DNA of 64,000 nucleotides from Phlebiopsis flavidoalba (lineage: Eukaryota; Basidiomycota; Agaricomycetes; Polyporales; Phanerochaetaceae): assembly GCA_035772785.1 (NCBI GenBank), contig JAOCPU010000030.1, positions 124,001 to 188,000 on the forward strand, read 5' to 3'. The translations under genes and the position numbers were made by a program. The notes beneath the pieces were generated by a model. The model worked only from the letters and a program-made list of their open reading frames with translations, was not told the DNA's origin and made no database searches. Positions 1-11,349 of the stretch are shown one piece after another (positions within the stretch are counted from its first letter, which is position 1; each line of letters starts with the position of its first letter).

Positions 1-1140
1 GTGCGGGACCCCGTGCACTGCGGTGTGCGAGTCGAGCGGGTTTTAATGAGTGTGTTTTCGGTGGAGGCCCTGTGTGATCTTTGTGAGGGGGGTGCATGCG
101 CGTGAGGACGCGTGGAGAGGTGGATTCTGGGTGCTGAGACGCGTGTGTACCAATCAAGTCTGCCTGCCCAGAGTTGCGCGTTTGGTGTTGATGCACCTGG
201 CAGAAGCTGCTTGATAGCGGTTGAACGGCCGTGGAGGCAACTCGTTTGGAGCGGATGCTTGGAACCGGCCATGCACGTTTACTAGGGAACTCACTGTGGT
301 AAGTAGAGCCTGAGCCGAGAAACGCACCTGGACGGCCGTCGCCTCGCGTCACTTCCATGCGAACTTTCGACGGCCTGCTCTCCAAAATGGGCGTGTGGAC
401 CGCTGGTCGTTGGTGCGTGCGACAAGGTCGAGTCCTATGACGTGCGCATGACATATGCGCTCAGCCAGTCGGTCGCAGCATGCTGAATCCAGCATGGCGA
501 GAAATGATAGGAGCCGAGAGCATGGGGGGACGTTCCGTGACTGATTTCCTTATAGTGGTAACAATTGCGTAACGATCCCGGACTCAGCCTTCGTATTGCG
601 ACGCCATCACGAGTATGCCGAATGGTCCAAGCGCCTGCCTGAGCGTTTTGTGACTGTCATGCAGCAGGATGATTCACGGTGGCAAAGACGGTCGCCACAT
701 ACCGGTAGGATGATCTGGAAAGACAATCTACATCGCGCTTCGTTCGCGTGCTGATCGCACAGCACGGGCGTATCAGCAGCGATTTACCGCAGGCTCCACT
801 CGCTAGTATCTCCCTCTGTACAGCATGCAATCCGCGGTTATGAGGAGCTAGGAACAGTCAGTTTACCTCGTGGGCTAAGCACCCCAGAAAAGCCGTTGAT
901 GTGACGTGAAGGATGGACAACGCAGCAGCAAACTCGTTACGTACAACGATGCACGAGAAGAGATCATGCTTGCTGGAACAAGGCGGTTTTGATAGCCTTT
1001 TTGTACGTCGAGAGGATCTGTGAGAAAATGGATTGAATCAGTGCGCGGACCGTCATTCTAGTTCGAAGCGTCCATTACAAAGCAGTAAGCTTACGGAAAA
1101 ACTTGAGAGATATCGTATTGTTACTCACTTTTACGGCGCA
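1..1140. repeat. left arm of a long diverged inverted repeat
   Basis: The sequence recurs in reverse complement at about 8384-9450. Anchors I could match by eye are 221-230 with 9221-9230, a nearly unbroken stretch of about 40 bases around 436-475 with its complement around 8985-9025, and 1121-1140 with 8384-8404. The pairing drifts by only about 75 bases over the whole arm, so small indels have accumulated. The match is already running at base 1, so the arm probably starts outside the window. I see no intact reading frame conserved in both arms. Confidence 0.8.
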
Positions 1141-1815
1141 ACGAACTAATGCCCAATAACCATATTCTCGCCCTTCAGCAGGCCGTATGCGGCGTGCATG
1201 TCGGTGGTGTATTGGAAGCCTGACCGGCAGCTTTTAGGCGGTCTCCGACCAGGATGCAGACCGTTGGCGTTCTGATGGCATGTGACCGGGGGACGAGAAC
1301 GCAAAAAGGGTATGGGAAAGGAAAGTCTCATAGAAGTCTATTGGTCGGGGCCTGGGAACCATGCGGCGGTAAGCTCCGAGGACTGATTGGCTTGGTCCCC
1401 ACCTGGCCTGGGCTTAGCGCCTCTTCTCCATGCGATTCTAACCTCCTAGGTCGAGCAACACCATCGAAAGGCTATCGGCCCGAACTACAAAAAGGACGAG
1501 TAAGTAACATGGAGGAATATGCTGGTAAGCTTGTCAGATTCTTGCACGAGTAGAAAAACTTAACGCGTCAATATGCAGGAATGATAGTCCAATTCACGAA
1601 CAGTGCACGGGTGGTCTGGACTGTCGAAATGGATATTCGCAAAGTTGCGGGGATAAGAGCATTATCAATCTGGAATCTGCAGATGATGGCAGAGCCTTCG
1701 CAAGTCCTCCAGGATGCCGGATCGCGCTCGGCTGGGGTGACGACAGACTCTGGCCAGACTCCCTCAGCGTCCGCGCTCGCCCCTCCGCCAATAAAACCAG
1801 TCCAGGGGCCCTCCT
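1141..1815. other. stretch without a supported gene
   Basis: Between the inner end of the left repeat arm and the GC-rich ETT1-like gene there are only short overlapping reading frames on both strands (for example 1254-1553 and 1581-2084 on +). None shows a recognisable domain. The last part could be the 5' leader or promoter of the next gene. No clear TATA box is visible. Confidence 0.5.
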
Positions 1816-1905
1816 GTGCCCAGCTTTTGCACCCTCATCCGACGACCCGTCGACTGCACAGCGAGCACCCAGCCGTCGCGCGCGCCTCCCGCCCACCCCC
1901 TGTCG

Positions 1906-4515
1906 ATGCGGACGCCCCCGTCGCCGCCGCTGCCCGCCAAAAAGGCCCGCGCGCTGGGCTCTGGACCGGCCGCACGCGAGGCACCGCCCGCCAAAACGTG
2001 CAGGTCCTTACCACGGCCCGCCCAGCGGGACGCCGCCCCGCCTCGCCTGCGTCCTCCCCCTCGGACCCTCTTTGCGACGACTAGCGACGACGACCAACAG
2101 CTCCGACGGCTTTAGCTTCAAGCGCGCAGGCGCCTCTGCAACGGTTTCCCGCCCTTCAGCTAGACTCCGGAATCACAACTCTAATCACTCAGTCCCATCT
2201 CGCGCTGCGCTCACGAACCCCTGATCCACTGCTATCATGCCTCATTGCTTTCCGTCTCCCAGATCCCCGCCGTTTTCCCCCGCCTCGTGAACATGGATGC
2301 CTCTGACACCACGCGCAAGTATCAACAGCGAGCCATCGTGCAGCTCGCCCGCGCTCGCCGATCTTGAGGAGGGGAGAACCTCAAAGAGCTATTCAGTCGG
2401 GCGTCTCAATCCTACGATTGTGAGTATCTTCTGCTCGTTCGCATACACCGAGGTTTCTAGGCCGCCCCAGCACACTGAATGCGGTGGCCCTGTGACGCCC
2501 CCAAGCAATCTTTCTCTCAGGCCGCAGGTGCACCGCCTCCGACTTGCACCCTTGAAGATCGTTCTCCAATCATCGGAACACACAACCTCGGCAATTCGCC
2601 CATTGCCCGCAATTGCATTGTGTGTCTTTGTGCGGCGATACACCCTCGCCACTGTTTGCCACCGCGCAGCATCCTCGAGGTCCGCCCGGGATGTTGCGCG
2701 GTGGCCGCTGCGTCGCGCGGCGTTCGGCGCGGAATCGCCGACGTCCATCACCGCGCGGTGGACGCGAGTGGGCGGTTGTCGATGTGTGTGGTGACAGGCG
2801 GCACGTTCCCCTTTTGGCACGACCTGTCGCATTTGGGAATCCCTCCGCGAAACATATCGGCTGACATATCTCTGCGCCCCCCCAGGTGACGAGACCGAAG
2901 ACGCGCTCGCGCTCTCTGCGCGCGGTCATACGCGCGTGCCACCGCTTCTCCTCTCGCGCATCCGGATCCCGCGGTGGTCTATGCGTGCCCAGACGCAGGT
3001 CATGCGCCGCGGTCACCGGGTGCGCGTGCGCACGCCGCGCACCGTGGCGCGTCTTCCCTCCCACACCCCTCGCGAAAACCCGCGGACCCGCCGACGGACC
3101 TTCCACGCGCTGTTCGGCACGGCGCTGTACCTCATGGGGGACGCTCCTCGCCGCGGACCCCTCGCGCGCGCTCCCCGACGAGCCGCGGCGCCGGCGACGT
3201 ACTGGCTCGGCGCGCTCGACGTCTTCGAGACCGGCGAGCACCGCGCGAGCATCGCGCGCGAGCAGCTCCGCGGTCCAGGACGAACGTGGAGCATGTACGT
3301 CGCACTGGGGCCACACGCTGAGTCCGCCTCGCCGCGGAGAAGCTCGAGTTCGGGCTCTGCTTGACACGACGCCGACGCTCGCGCCCGCGTTCGCCCGACC
3401 TCAAGGCGTTCCGCCACGGGCTCTTTTCGTGCGCCCAGCCGGCACCAGGCGCGTTTGCGCCTCTCGAGGCCGCGTTGGCCGCCAAGCGGTCGCCGTTCAT
3501 GTTATGTCGCTGCGACCCGCCCGCCTTTGACGAGGCGCATGAGTTTTTTTCTACACAGCGCATCTTCCCGCCGCATCCGTAGTGCTCACGCTCGCCATGG
3601 ACACAGTTCACTTCTCCCGCGGCACATTCCACATGCCGCACGCACACTACAGCGCGACTCATAATCCCACATCTATACATCTCATCTCACTAATTTTCCC
3701 GTTTCACTCACCTCTTCACCCACCGACTCTGGATCCCCTCACATCCCACTCACACCAACCACCGGAATTCTCCCGCCCGAAAGAACTCTTTCGCTATCGC
3801 CACCGCCCTCCTCGGCACAGCCGAACGCTCTCCCGCGGCCCCCGACCGCGCGCATGGGCCAGCCCAGGCCGACGCCGTGCTCGCGCACGCTCAAGATGGA
3901 AAGGCGTGGCGCGCGCCGTGTCGCCCGCGGCGCGCGAGGCGTGGCGCGCGTGGCTCATCATCGGGGAGGCGCGGGCGGGGGACCTCGAGGATGCGTGGGA
4001 GCGCGGGGAGGAGGTGTTGGGGGGAGGAGGAGGCGGAGGAGGCGAGGGGAGGGGCTGAGGATGGGTGAGTGGTGTTTTTGTCTGAGTTGGGGGGTGCTGG
4101 GATTGGTGTAGCGGTGGCGTTTTTGGAGCGGCGCGAAGGGCGCGGCGCGGGGGGGAGGAGGAGCAGGAGGATCTTGCGCCGCTCGTGCGTATTTTCCTAT
4201 CCACAAACGGGCTGTATGCTGATTGGAATCACAGCTCGCCGAGGCGCTCCTCACGCTCGCGAACCTCACAGACGACGACGAACAACGCGCGAGGCAGCTG
4301 TACGCGCCCGCGCGCAGGCCGAGTGCGGCGGCGCGCTCGCGCTCGACGCTCGACCCGCCGCTCGCGCCCCCGGAGAAGGCGCCGCCGATAACGCTGCTCG
4401 AGCCGCCGGCACCTTATGTTTCCCAAAGACTCCCGCGGCGCGTTTGCGTGCGGGTGTTGGCCTTGCGCGTGGCGGGTGCACCGCGGCGGAGGAGCGGCTC
4501 GTCGGGGGGGAGTGA
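1906..4515 (+). CDS. ETT1: ETT1/Nro1-like TPR protein (enhancer of translation termination), frame-broken
   Basis: Coding pieces on + read through several frames. The possible N-terminus 'MRTPPSPPLPAKKARALG' starts at 1906. After it come a piece around 2293-2420 ending at a gtgagt donor, 'DALALCARG' changing frame to 'RAVIRACHRF' near 2905-2950, 'FHALFGTALYLMGDAP' at 3101-3148, 'YWLGALDVFETGEH' at 3198-3240, 'LAAEKLEFGLCL' near 3332-3365, 'LAMDTVHFSRGTFHMPHAHY' near 3588-3650, 'AWRAWLIIGEARAGDLEDA' at 3939-3995 and 'AEALLTLANLTDDDEQRA' at 4235-4290. The order resembles basidiomycete ETT1/Nro1 proteins: a conserved 'RGVIHECDRLL' helix, then a 'FHAIYxxALxxLG' helix, then TPR-like pairs. ETT1 acts in the nucleus and cytosol and promotes stop-codon recognition with the release factors; fission yeast Nro1 regulates the oxygen sensor Ofd1. 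The assignment comes from helix order recalled by eye, not from a search. At least five frame shifts or unrecognised introns are needed. The gene is much GC-richer than the flanking DNA. Confidence 0.5.
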
Positions 4516-5880
4516 CGCTGCGTTTCCTCCGTCTCTGCGTTTTCTCCTCGTTCTCGTCCGCTCTCACGCTGGTCCCTGGATGTTTTTTAACCTCTGCATT
4601 CGTCCTCCTCTCTCGCATCTACCACGGCTCGCTTGCATATCATATTCTCTGCGCATATTTTTGCAGTCATATCATCTCTAGCCCCCCCTGCATACGACCC
4701 ACGCACATCCCACGATTTTTTTATCATACGCCGCTCACGCCTATACTAGATTCTCTCGCTGTCTGTTGTCTCTTGCATTACCCTTTGGGATCCCGTGATG
4801 AGGCTGCACATCACGCACACACACGCCACATAGGTACGCACCGCTTATGCGCCTTGGCTCGGACTGGTACTGTGGTGGACGCTGTTGTCCGCGCTCTTGT
4901 TGTTTGTTGTAGCTGTAGTGAATGGAGGTGGTTCTGTTCATGTCATGGAGTGTGTGTGAGGTGTGCGCTTTGAGTGGGGTCCAGGTAGGGGTTGCGACAC
5001 TGATTTGTGTGGGTTTTAGATGCTGCTTCTGGTGTGGTCCCGAGGCATGTTGAGTTATGTTCAACTGACGAAAGAGGTCTGCTTATACCCGTCCCACTGT
5101 GGAGTTCCGATGCTGGGTGAAAATGTACCTTGCGTCGGGCAGTTTTCATCATAAAGTGCCCGGATCTGGTGAAATCCGGTGATTCTGGATGTCGGGTACA
5201 AATGAACAACACGACAAAAATAATATATTTTTATGCCTTTTACACGCGCGGGTATAAATGAACAGCAGTCGGGTGAAATTCCTCGGTCGTTACATCAGAT
5301 AGAAATTACACTGTACGTCTCATCTGCTCGAACCGCGTGATTTACAGCTGTTTTATGGTCAACCATCGACCGCGCTGGAGTTTGTCCTACTCATCACGGC
5401 TCACAATTGGGTCCGTTTGACTTCGTCTCGGGGTGGTTGTGTGTGACACCCATTTCCCGCAACATGCACGCTCAATTTAGATCTATAGGCTATACCGACA
5501 TTGAAGACGAAGTGTTCAATGCGAATAAATACACTAAGACACGATTTTAACATCCGGTACGTGGCCATTGTCTGATACCGCATTTGGATCGGTGTCGAGA
5601 TGAGTTCTGGTCAGACTCGATGAGTTAGTTACTACGATGGATCAAGCGGATAAGTACAATGGCCGAAATATTATCGATGTGTGATACTAGTCTTCGTCGC
5701 TGCCCGTTATGTTTTTCCACGGCCGCCGCTCCCGTCCCCCACTCGAGCGTTTTCACTAGACGGCTGAGCTCATCCCGGTCCTCGGTGGAAAAATTTGACA
5801 GCGTCTTTGATGGTCAGTAGCTCAATACCGCATCGCGCGCCGAATTCCGAGCCTCGAGAAAGTGTTTGGTAGTCTTGAGG
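4516..5880. other. non-coding stretch
   Basis: GC content falls sharply after about 4560. No domain-bearing reading frame is visible. The first part is probably the 3' region of the ETT1-like gene. A short imperfect direct repeat sharing a core like 'cgggtataaatgaacagca' occurs at about 5192-5212 and 5248-5270. It is too short to interpret. Confidence 0.4.
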
Positions 5881-5883
5881 ATG

Positions 5884-7425
5884 CTAGACTGGATTTTCTG
5901 ATTTGGTGTGTTTCATGGCGCCCGCGGAATAGCATCCAAACAGATTCCAGGTGGTCATGACCTTGAGGTTCGGTAAACGTGGCATGCCTGCATTCTCTGC
6001 TCTATGTGCCTTGTCTGTCATTGCCATTGGATAGGTGTCCCCGCCAACCGGGGAGGAGATATCCAACGCGCATCACTTATTCTGACCAACGTGCCCTGCC
6101 CCAGACCATGTGCCTCTAACGCGCGAGTTCGCGCACATTGGGCATAGCGAGCAAATATACGAAGCCAGACCCCGCACGCAATCCAAGGACTCAGGCGCAA
6201 ATCAAGGAGATCCTTGACCACGATGTTTGGACTTGGTCTTAGTGGGAATACGAGAAGAGCTGAGGAAAGTGGGTGTGCGACTGACTGTAAAGAGCATAGT
6301 GAATGAGAATTGTGGCGGTGATATGTATTTGAAAATATTCGTTGCAGAGCGCGCCGAGGTCGACGGGATTATTCAAGATGTATAATGGAACATCTATCAT
6401 AGCATAGTGTACGGAGGGGAAGAGTGACAGATGATGCGCTTGACCCTCTGAAGTTTAGACGCGAAGGCCAATGTAACGTTGAGTGGGTTATCATTTGGGA
6501 GGAACCTGCAGGTGATCCCTACTGAGGCAGAAGGAGGATAATCAGGTGCCGCAGCAAGAATGCGCAACTGTCAGGAGCAGTGGTTACGTCGAGACTTCGG
6601 AGAGCGGGTAGCGTGACGTAGTTGATCTAGCTGCGGGAGGTATTCGTGCCGTAAAGGGGGAAGCGCGTGGCTGAGGCAAAGCTCTTCGAGCAGAGGCATG
6701 CGTTTCCAAAGCCTTGAGCATATACGCGAAGTCAAACTGCGGGTCCAGAGGTTTGTCCTCCTCCCATGTATGTCGCAAAATCGTCCCTGCGATGGAAGGT
6801 GAGAGAAGTCAACGTGGGTTGGAGTAAGGGAGTTGACCAAAGCAGACTTGATTGAGAAAGCTTCAAAATGATGCGAGCCGGGGCATTGCAAATGCTTCCC
6901 AAAACCGTTGACAGCGACACTTGCGTCCTTTGCCGCGTGGAGGACACGTTGCGCGATGATTACAACCATCGATGGACAACGACCAAAGTAAGGGAGCGAT
7001 TGGGGCCATCTCCGGAAGCTCTACAACACATTGACAGTTGGTGGATGTCTAGAGACTCGATACGTTGTATCTCTTTCAAAAGACAAGCGTTGAAATCTCT
7101 TGATAGTCTTCGCGGAGACATGCATCCGGGGGTGTACCGGACATTCAAAGGGCCTTCTTCGAGCGAAACAGCATTTCGCGTGTCCACTCCAACCCGTCGG
7201 CGGCAAAGAAGTCGCTCCATATCCCTGGATTGAAAGCGAAATCTTTCGCCAAAGGTGACAAACGTGGGCAATCTTGATCCGCCATCTGAGATGGAGGTGT
7301 TGCTCCCCTACGACTGTCGAGAGAATAAATATCTCGCTGAGGAGTTCGGAAGGTAGACGGTTTATCTCGGAGAGGTCGTTGAATTGATGCGCCGTTTCGA
7401 CGAGGTGATTTTTGTACTCCGCCAT
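5884..7425 (-). CDS. F-box protein with LRR-like tail, frame-broken
   Basis: The ATG at 7425 (minus strand) opens 'MAEYKNHLVETAHQF', followed by the F-box 'INRLPSELLSEIFIL' and 'IAHVCHLWRKISLS' at residues of about 21-65. That is the usual fungal F-box layout: a LP-x-E-LL-x-EIF helix followed by 'VCxxWR'. F-box proteins bind Skp1 in SCF ubiquitin ligases and select substrates through the C-terminal part. Here that part is a run of short leucine-rich pieces spread over frames down to about 5884 ('MPRLPNLKVMTTWNLFG' near the end). Frame changes are needed near 7250 ('IWSDFFAADGLEWTREMLF' continues in another frame) and again below 7000. It lies between the inverted-repeat arms. It is related in type to the four F-box genes downstream but not obviously part of their A-B duplication. 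Confidence 0.6.
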
Positions 7426-7749
7426 TCTTAGCCCCTAGAACTTGTCGCGCGCGTTTCGCGCTCTGTGGGCGTGTCTTCGCGCGCCCCAGGATAACCATGG
7501 TCCTTTTATAACGCGTATAACGCGCCTCAGATCTCATCCTATCGTAACAAAAGTGATGACAGTACCCTTCTAGGCTCTCGTCTTTGGCCGATGCCTGCTG
7601 TTGCTCCGAAATAGTCTCCTGTGAACGATCACGAACGATATTGCCGTGCCGACCGCGCGAAACGAGGTTATCACCCTGTAGAGTACATAAAAAAGCACGA
7701 TAAACAAGATGCACTCACGTAGTACTCACTGAAAGGTGGAGACCGCCGT

Positions 7750-8280
7750 TTAAATCGTGCTCAGTGCTCCGTGCAGCGTACTCCAACGTACTCCCGTCGA
7801 GTTTCCTTCGACCAACGTTTGAACTTTGCAACTGTTGGCTGGCAGAAAGCAGCATGTATGGCCTGTCTCCTGGCCTTCGTTTTTTACTGTTGCGACCTAG
7901 GGGTCCGGGCTAGGTTGCGCTGTACGAAGACTTTTCAAAACAGCACACTTTACTCTGAAGACTGCTTCAACTCACCATGTTGTCGCCGTGCACAAGTAGT
8001 TATTGCCAGTGAGCGCTTGGGTGCTGATGGGAGGTGCTCAGGGTCCTGACGTAAAATCGGGGTCTGCCTATTAGTTCCCAAACCACTCGCGTCACGGTCT
8101 CGGTGAGAATATATCATCTGAACCGACCATGCCAGTGCCAACAAGGTGTGTTTCAGTCGATTATGACTTTTTGTTTCCGTACTGTAACCCTTCAAAAAAT
8201 TGTCCCTCACACAGTTTACGCACAGGATCACTGCTCAACAACCCCTGACCGACACCCTTTTCCGAGTCCCTTTGCAGATG
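7750..8280. repeat. direct repeat, copy 1 (partner 15600-16140)
   Basis: This block aligns in the same orientation with 15600-16140. The clearest shared segment surrounds 'aaatcggggtctgcc' (near 8053 here and near 15905 there) together with the preceding 'gaggtgc-cagggtcc'. Weaker matches continue on both sides, for example 'cgacacccttttccgagtccctt' at 8250 against 'cgacgctggcttccctcagtccctt' at 16100. A 92-residue frame starts at 7771 here and an 83-residue one at 15606 there, but they do not share a clear protein, so coding status is doubtful. Confidence 0.6.
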
Positions 8281-8308
8281 CGGACTAGTCTCCCCAAGGC
8301 AGACAGCG

Positions 8309-8330
8309 TTAACAGCGCGAACGCTGTTAA
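8309..8330. repeat. perfect 9-bp hairpin with CGAA loop
   Basis: The sequence 'ttaacagcg' (8309-8317), loop 'cgaa' (8318-8321) and 'cgctgttaa' (8322-8330) forms a perfect nine-pair stem. It lies about 55 bases inside the inner end of the right inverted-repeat arm. Its function is unknown. Confidence 0.75.
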
Positions 8331-8383
8331 GCCAGAGGACTGCAAAATGCGAGACATGTTGCTATCTTTATGACATCTATTTT

Positions 8384-9450
8384 GGCGCTAGTAAAAGTGA
8401 GTATCACTGTGATATATATCGAGTTATCCGTAAGCTCACCTGCATGTGCTTGACGTGGAGGCTAGAGGCGCGCACCTTCCAGCCGTTCCAGGTTCACGGA
8501 GGAGTCCTCGAAGGCAAAAAAGGCTAAAACCGCCTTTCCAGCAAGCAGATCTCTTCTCTTGCATCCTTGTACGTAACAGTTGCTCTCGTTTGTCTCCTTG
8601 AAATCACATCAAACGCTCTGTTCTTACCCACAGGTCGCTGACTGTCCTACTCCTCATAACCGCTGATTCATGCGGTATCCAGACTCGAGTGAGCCTCGTT
8701 ATCGCTGCTATCACCCGTGCATGCATCAGCACGCTCGACGAACGCGCCGTAGATTGACTTTCTAGATCCTCCCTACCAGTACGTACGACCGGCCTCTGCC
8801 ACCGATATCTCCTGCTCATGACGCAACGCTCAAAGCATGCGGTGGACCATCGCATACTCGATATTCGCAATAGAAAGGCTGGTCTGAGACGGTCTTCGTC
8901 TACTACACCACAGAAATCAGTCACGGACAGCCTCCTCCTTCCCTCACTCCTATCATTCTCCATGCTCAATCTAGCATGCTGCGAACCGACTGGCTGAGCG
9001 CATATGTCATGCGCACGTCATAGGCTCGGACTCGTCGCACGCACCAAACGATCAGTATATATACACGCCTTTCTGGAGAGGAGACCATCGAAAGTGCAGG
9101 ATGGAATGAGCGAAGCGACGGTCGTCGTCCAGGTGCGGTTGCTCCGTCCCTGTAATGGATGGGCCCAAGTAGCCGTTAACGGCCTGTCTTCAGCATCCAT
9201 TCCAAACGAGATGCCTCTACGGCCGTTCAACCGCTATCAAGCAGCGTCACCCAGTGCATCGACACCAAAGCACAAACTCTGGACAAGACACGATTGGTCC
9301 AGACGCGTCCCAGCACCCAGTGACCCACCTTTCCACGCGTCCGCACGCGCACCCACCCCCTCCCGCACACAACTCCCACCCACAATCCAAAACACACCAA
9401 TCGGCCAGCTCGCTCGCACACCGCAGTGCACGGGTGGTCCCGCACGCAAA
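8384..9450. repeat. right arm of the long diverged inverted repeat
   Basis: This is the reverse complement of 1-1140, with anchors as given for the left arm. The outer end matches base 1 of the window near 9446 (shared 'gtgcgggacc' and 'gtgcactgcggtgtgcgag' on the minus strand). The inner end fades near 8384. A proline/arginine-rich frame of 200 codons (9004-9606, +) crosses the arm but is not preserved in the left arm, so I do not call it a gene. Confidence 0.8.
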
Positions 9451-10280
9451 CGTAAAAAACAGACGAGCCGTGCACCACGATTAGCCCTCGAACGCGCACC
9501 GGGCGCGGTGGGCAAGCACCCTCGTTGTTGCCGGTCGCCGCGCGCCCGCGCTGCCGGTGGCGTGCCGAAACATTCGCGACGTCGGTACTGCCAGGCCACG
9601 CGGTAACGCGCGCGCGTCGGGATGCGTGTGTGGTGATTATCCCTCGTGCATGTGGGAGGTAACCAGGTTGTTGTCGACAGGCAGGGTAAGTGACAGGTGT
9701 CGACAGACGGGAGCCGCGACGGCCAGGGGTCTGAGCGGTCCCCCTTGGGATGTCCGTGCCCGCGTCACCACCTCTGCTCTCGTCGTCGTGCTGCTCATGA
9801 ATCACCTCTTGATCACCCAGATCAACCACCTTCATTCCGCCCCGACCGCATCGTCTCGTCGTCGACGCGCCTCCGACGGCCGGCGCGCTGATTTTTCATG
9901 CACCCGCTCGGAGGATCCTAGACTCCTACCTCTATCTCGAAACTCGGACCGCAGGAGACCTCTTCCCCCAGTCCCGCGGACCCCGCCGCGCCGCACCGCC
10001 GTCTGGTATCGCACCCAAGGTGTCATGTCGTGTTCTTTCTATGACGTAGGCCGTCGCGGTGTCCCAGTGAGTCCTTTCCGTATCCTGGCCAATGGGCGCG
10101 GGGTGCGCGCGTGGATGTTGTGAGGTGGTGTGAGGTGGCGGTCGCAGGTTCGTTCGGATGAGTTTGTCCGCGGTGGTGGGTGTGTGCGTCGCCGTCCGTT
10201 TGTGCAGTCGTCTCTCGTGGCATGGCCGGGGTTTGTGGTTAAACGTCATTGTAGAATTTCCACTGTAAATTATTGAGTGA
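9451..10280. other. GC-rich stretch without a supported gene; start of duplicated block 1
   Basis: Overlapping frames on both strands (9227-9835 minus, 9557-10123 plus) are low-complexity Arg/Pro/Ser-rich and look like GC-driven chance frames. The part around 10040-10105 ('gtcgcggtgtcc', 'agtgagtcc', 'ccaatgggc') matches 17311-17365. It marks the upstream edge of the duplicated F-box block. Confidence 0.45.
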
Positions 10281-11015
10281 GAGATATTGACAGCTTGTAT
10301 GCAGATGAGATATTGGACTTGTTATTCACGCATATACGCGGGTGGGCATATGCGTGATGTTCTGTCTGGTGGTGTGCAGTGTGTCGATCGCGGCATGACT
10401 GGTCCTTGCGTTTATTTGCCGTAGGTAAGGATCCGACCGCTCTGAAGTGTTAAGCGTGAGATACTGACGGCTTGTATTGTAGATGAGTATCCTAGACTTG
10501 TCCGTCGTGCATATACAGCGTACGGTGTGGTATATGCGGTTGGATTATTTGTGCGGTCATCGTTCGTTCGTGGCATGACTGTCTTGTGTTTAGAATCGTC
10601 GTGGTAAGGGGATCCCCCTGTAAGTCATAGTGTATGGCGCGCTGACGGCTTAGGCTTTATGTAGGGATCGATAGAATGAGTATGTTCTGAACTTGTCAGT
10701 CGCGTGTATATACGAGTGGGTATGTTGCGTCGTTGTTTGTCGGCTGGCTGATTGTCGTGACATGGCTGGCTTGTTCTTATCGCCGCTGGTAAGGATTCCA
10801 CCGTGAATCTCTGAGCGTGAGATACTGCACGGCGTGCATGTAGATCGATCCTAGACTTGTCTGGGTGGGCGTATGCGTCGTTATCTGTTTTGTGCAGGGC
10901 TGTCGGTCGGTCTCCTGGCTGGCTTGTGTTCGTTGCCATTGGACACCGAATTCGGCTGGAATCATCGAGCGTGTTGCAGCTGACGGCTTTATTATACATG
11001 TGAAGTGAGATCCTG
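10281..11015. repeat. tandem repeat, about five diverged units of roughly 175 bases
   Basis: Units start near 10281, 10458, 10634, 10819 and 10970 (spacing 177, 176, 185, 151). Each begins with a variant of 'gagatactgacggcttgtat', followed by 'gat...tcctagacttgtc', then a 'gggtatatgcgt' segment, and ends with a variant of 'gcatgactggcttgtgttc...ggtaaggatcc'. The last unit is incomplete. No coding potential is visible. The array lies just upstream of F-box gene A. Confidence 0.8.
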
Positions 11016-11250
11016 GCCATGGTGGCAAGTTCCCACGGTTCAGAGGACATGATTTCCTCGGTACATGCCTCCAGGATGACGGGCCTTTTCTCAATACTGT
11101 TTGGTGGGATCCTAATATCTGTCACAGGGACTGTCACTATGTCTTCACAAAATATCTCTGGCGTTGCAGCTATACGAAGACGAAGCGGTCAGCCGAGAGA
11201 GAGCCCATCGGCATTCGGCGTCTACTACCGCTTGGCCACCGGACGGCGGT

Positions 11251-11257
11251 TTATAAA
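11251..11257 (+). promoter_or_regulatory. TATA-like box of F-box gene A
   Basis: The sequence 'ttataaa' lies about 95 bases upstream of the first ATG at 11350, followed by a pyrimidine-rich leader ('cttcttcattctc'). The spacing suits a fungal core promoter. Confidence 0.45.
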
Positions 11258-11349
11258 CGGGTCGGCAGCACAAACGTTCTCTTCTTCATTCTCAAAAACG
11301 ATTACTTCCTCATAAGCTCTATCTCACTTTATCCATCAGCTACCCTACG

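Noticed and set aside
2570..3680. Long minus-strand frames (265 and 182 codons)
   Set aside because: They are antisense shadows of the GC-rich ETT1-like gene. The plus strand carries the ordered conserved pieces.
7771..8049. Cysteine-containing 92-codon frame as a hydrophobin
   Set aside because: The cysteine spacing lacks the CC doublet pattern of hydrophobins, and the frame is not conserved in the repeat copy at 15606.
1..9450. The inverted repeat as a terminal-inverted-repeat DNA transposon
   Set aside because: No transposase was recognised between the arms, the arms have no defined ends or visible target-site duplication, and the enclosed genes are host-like.
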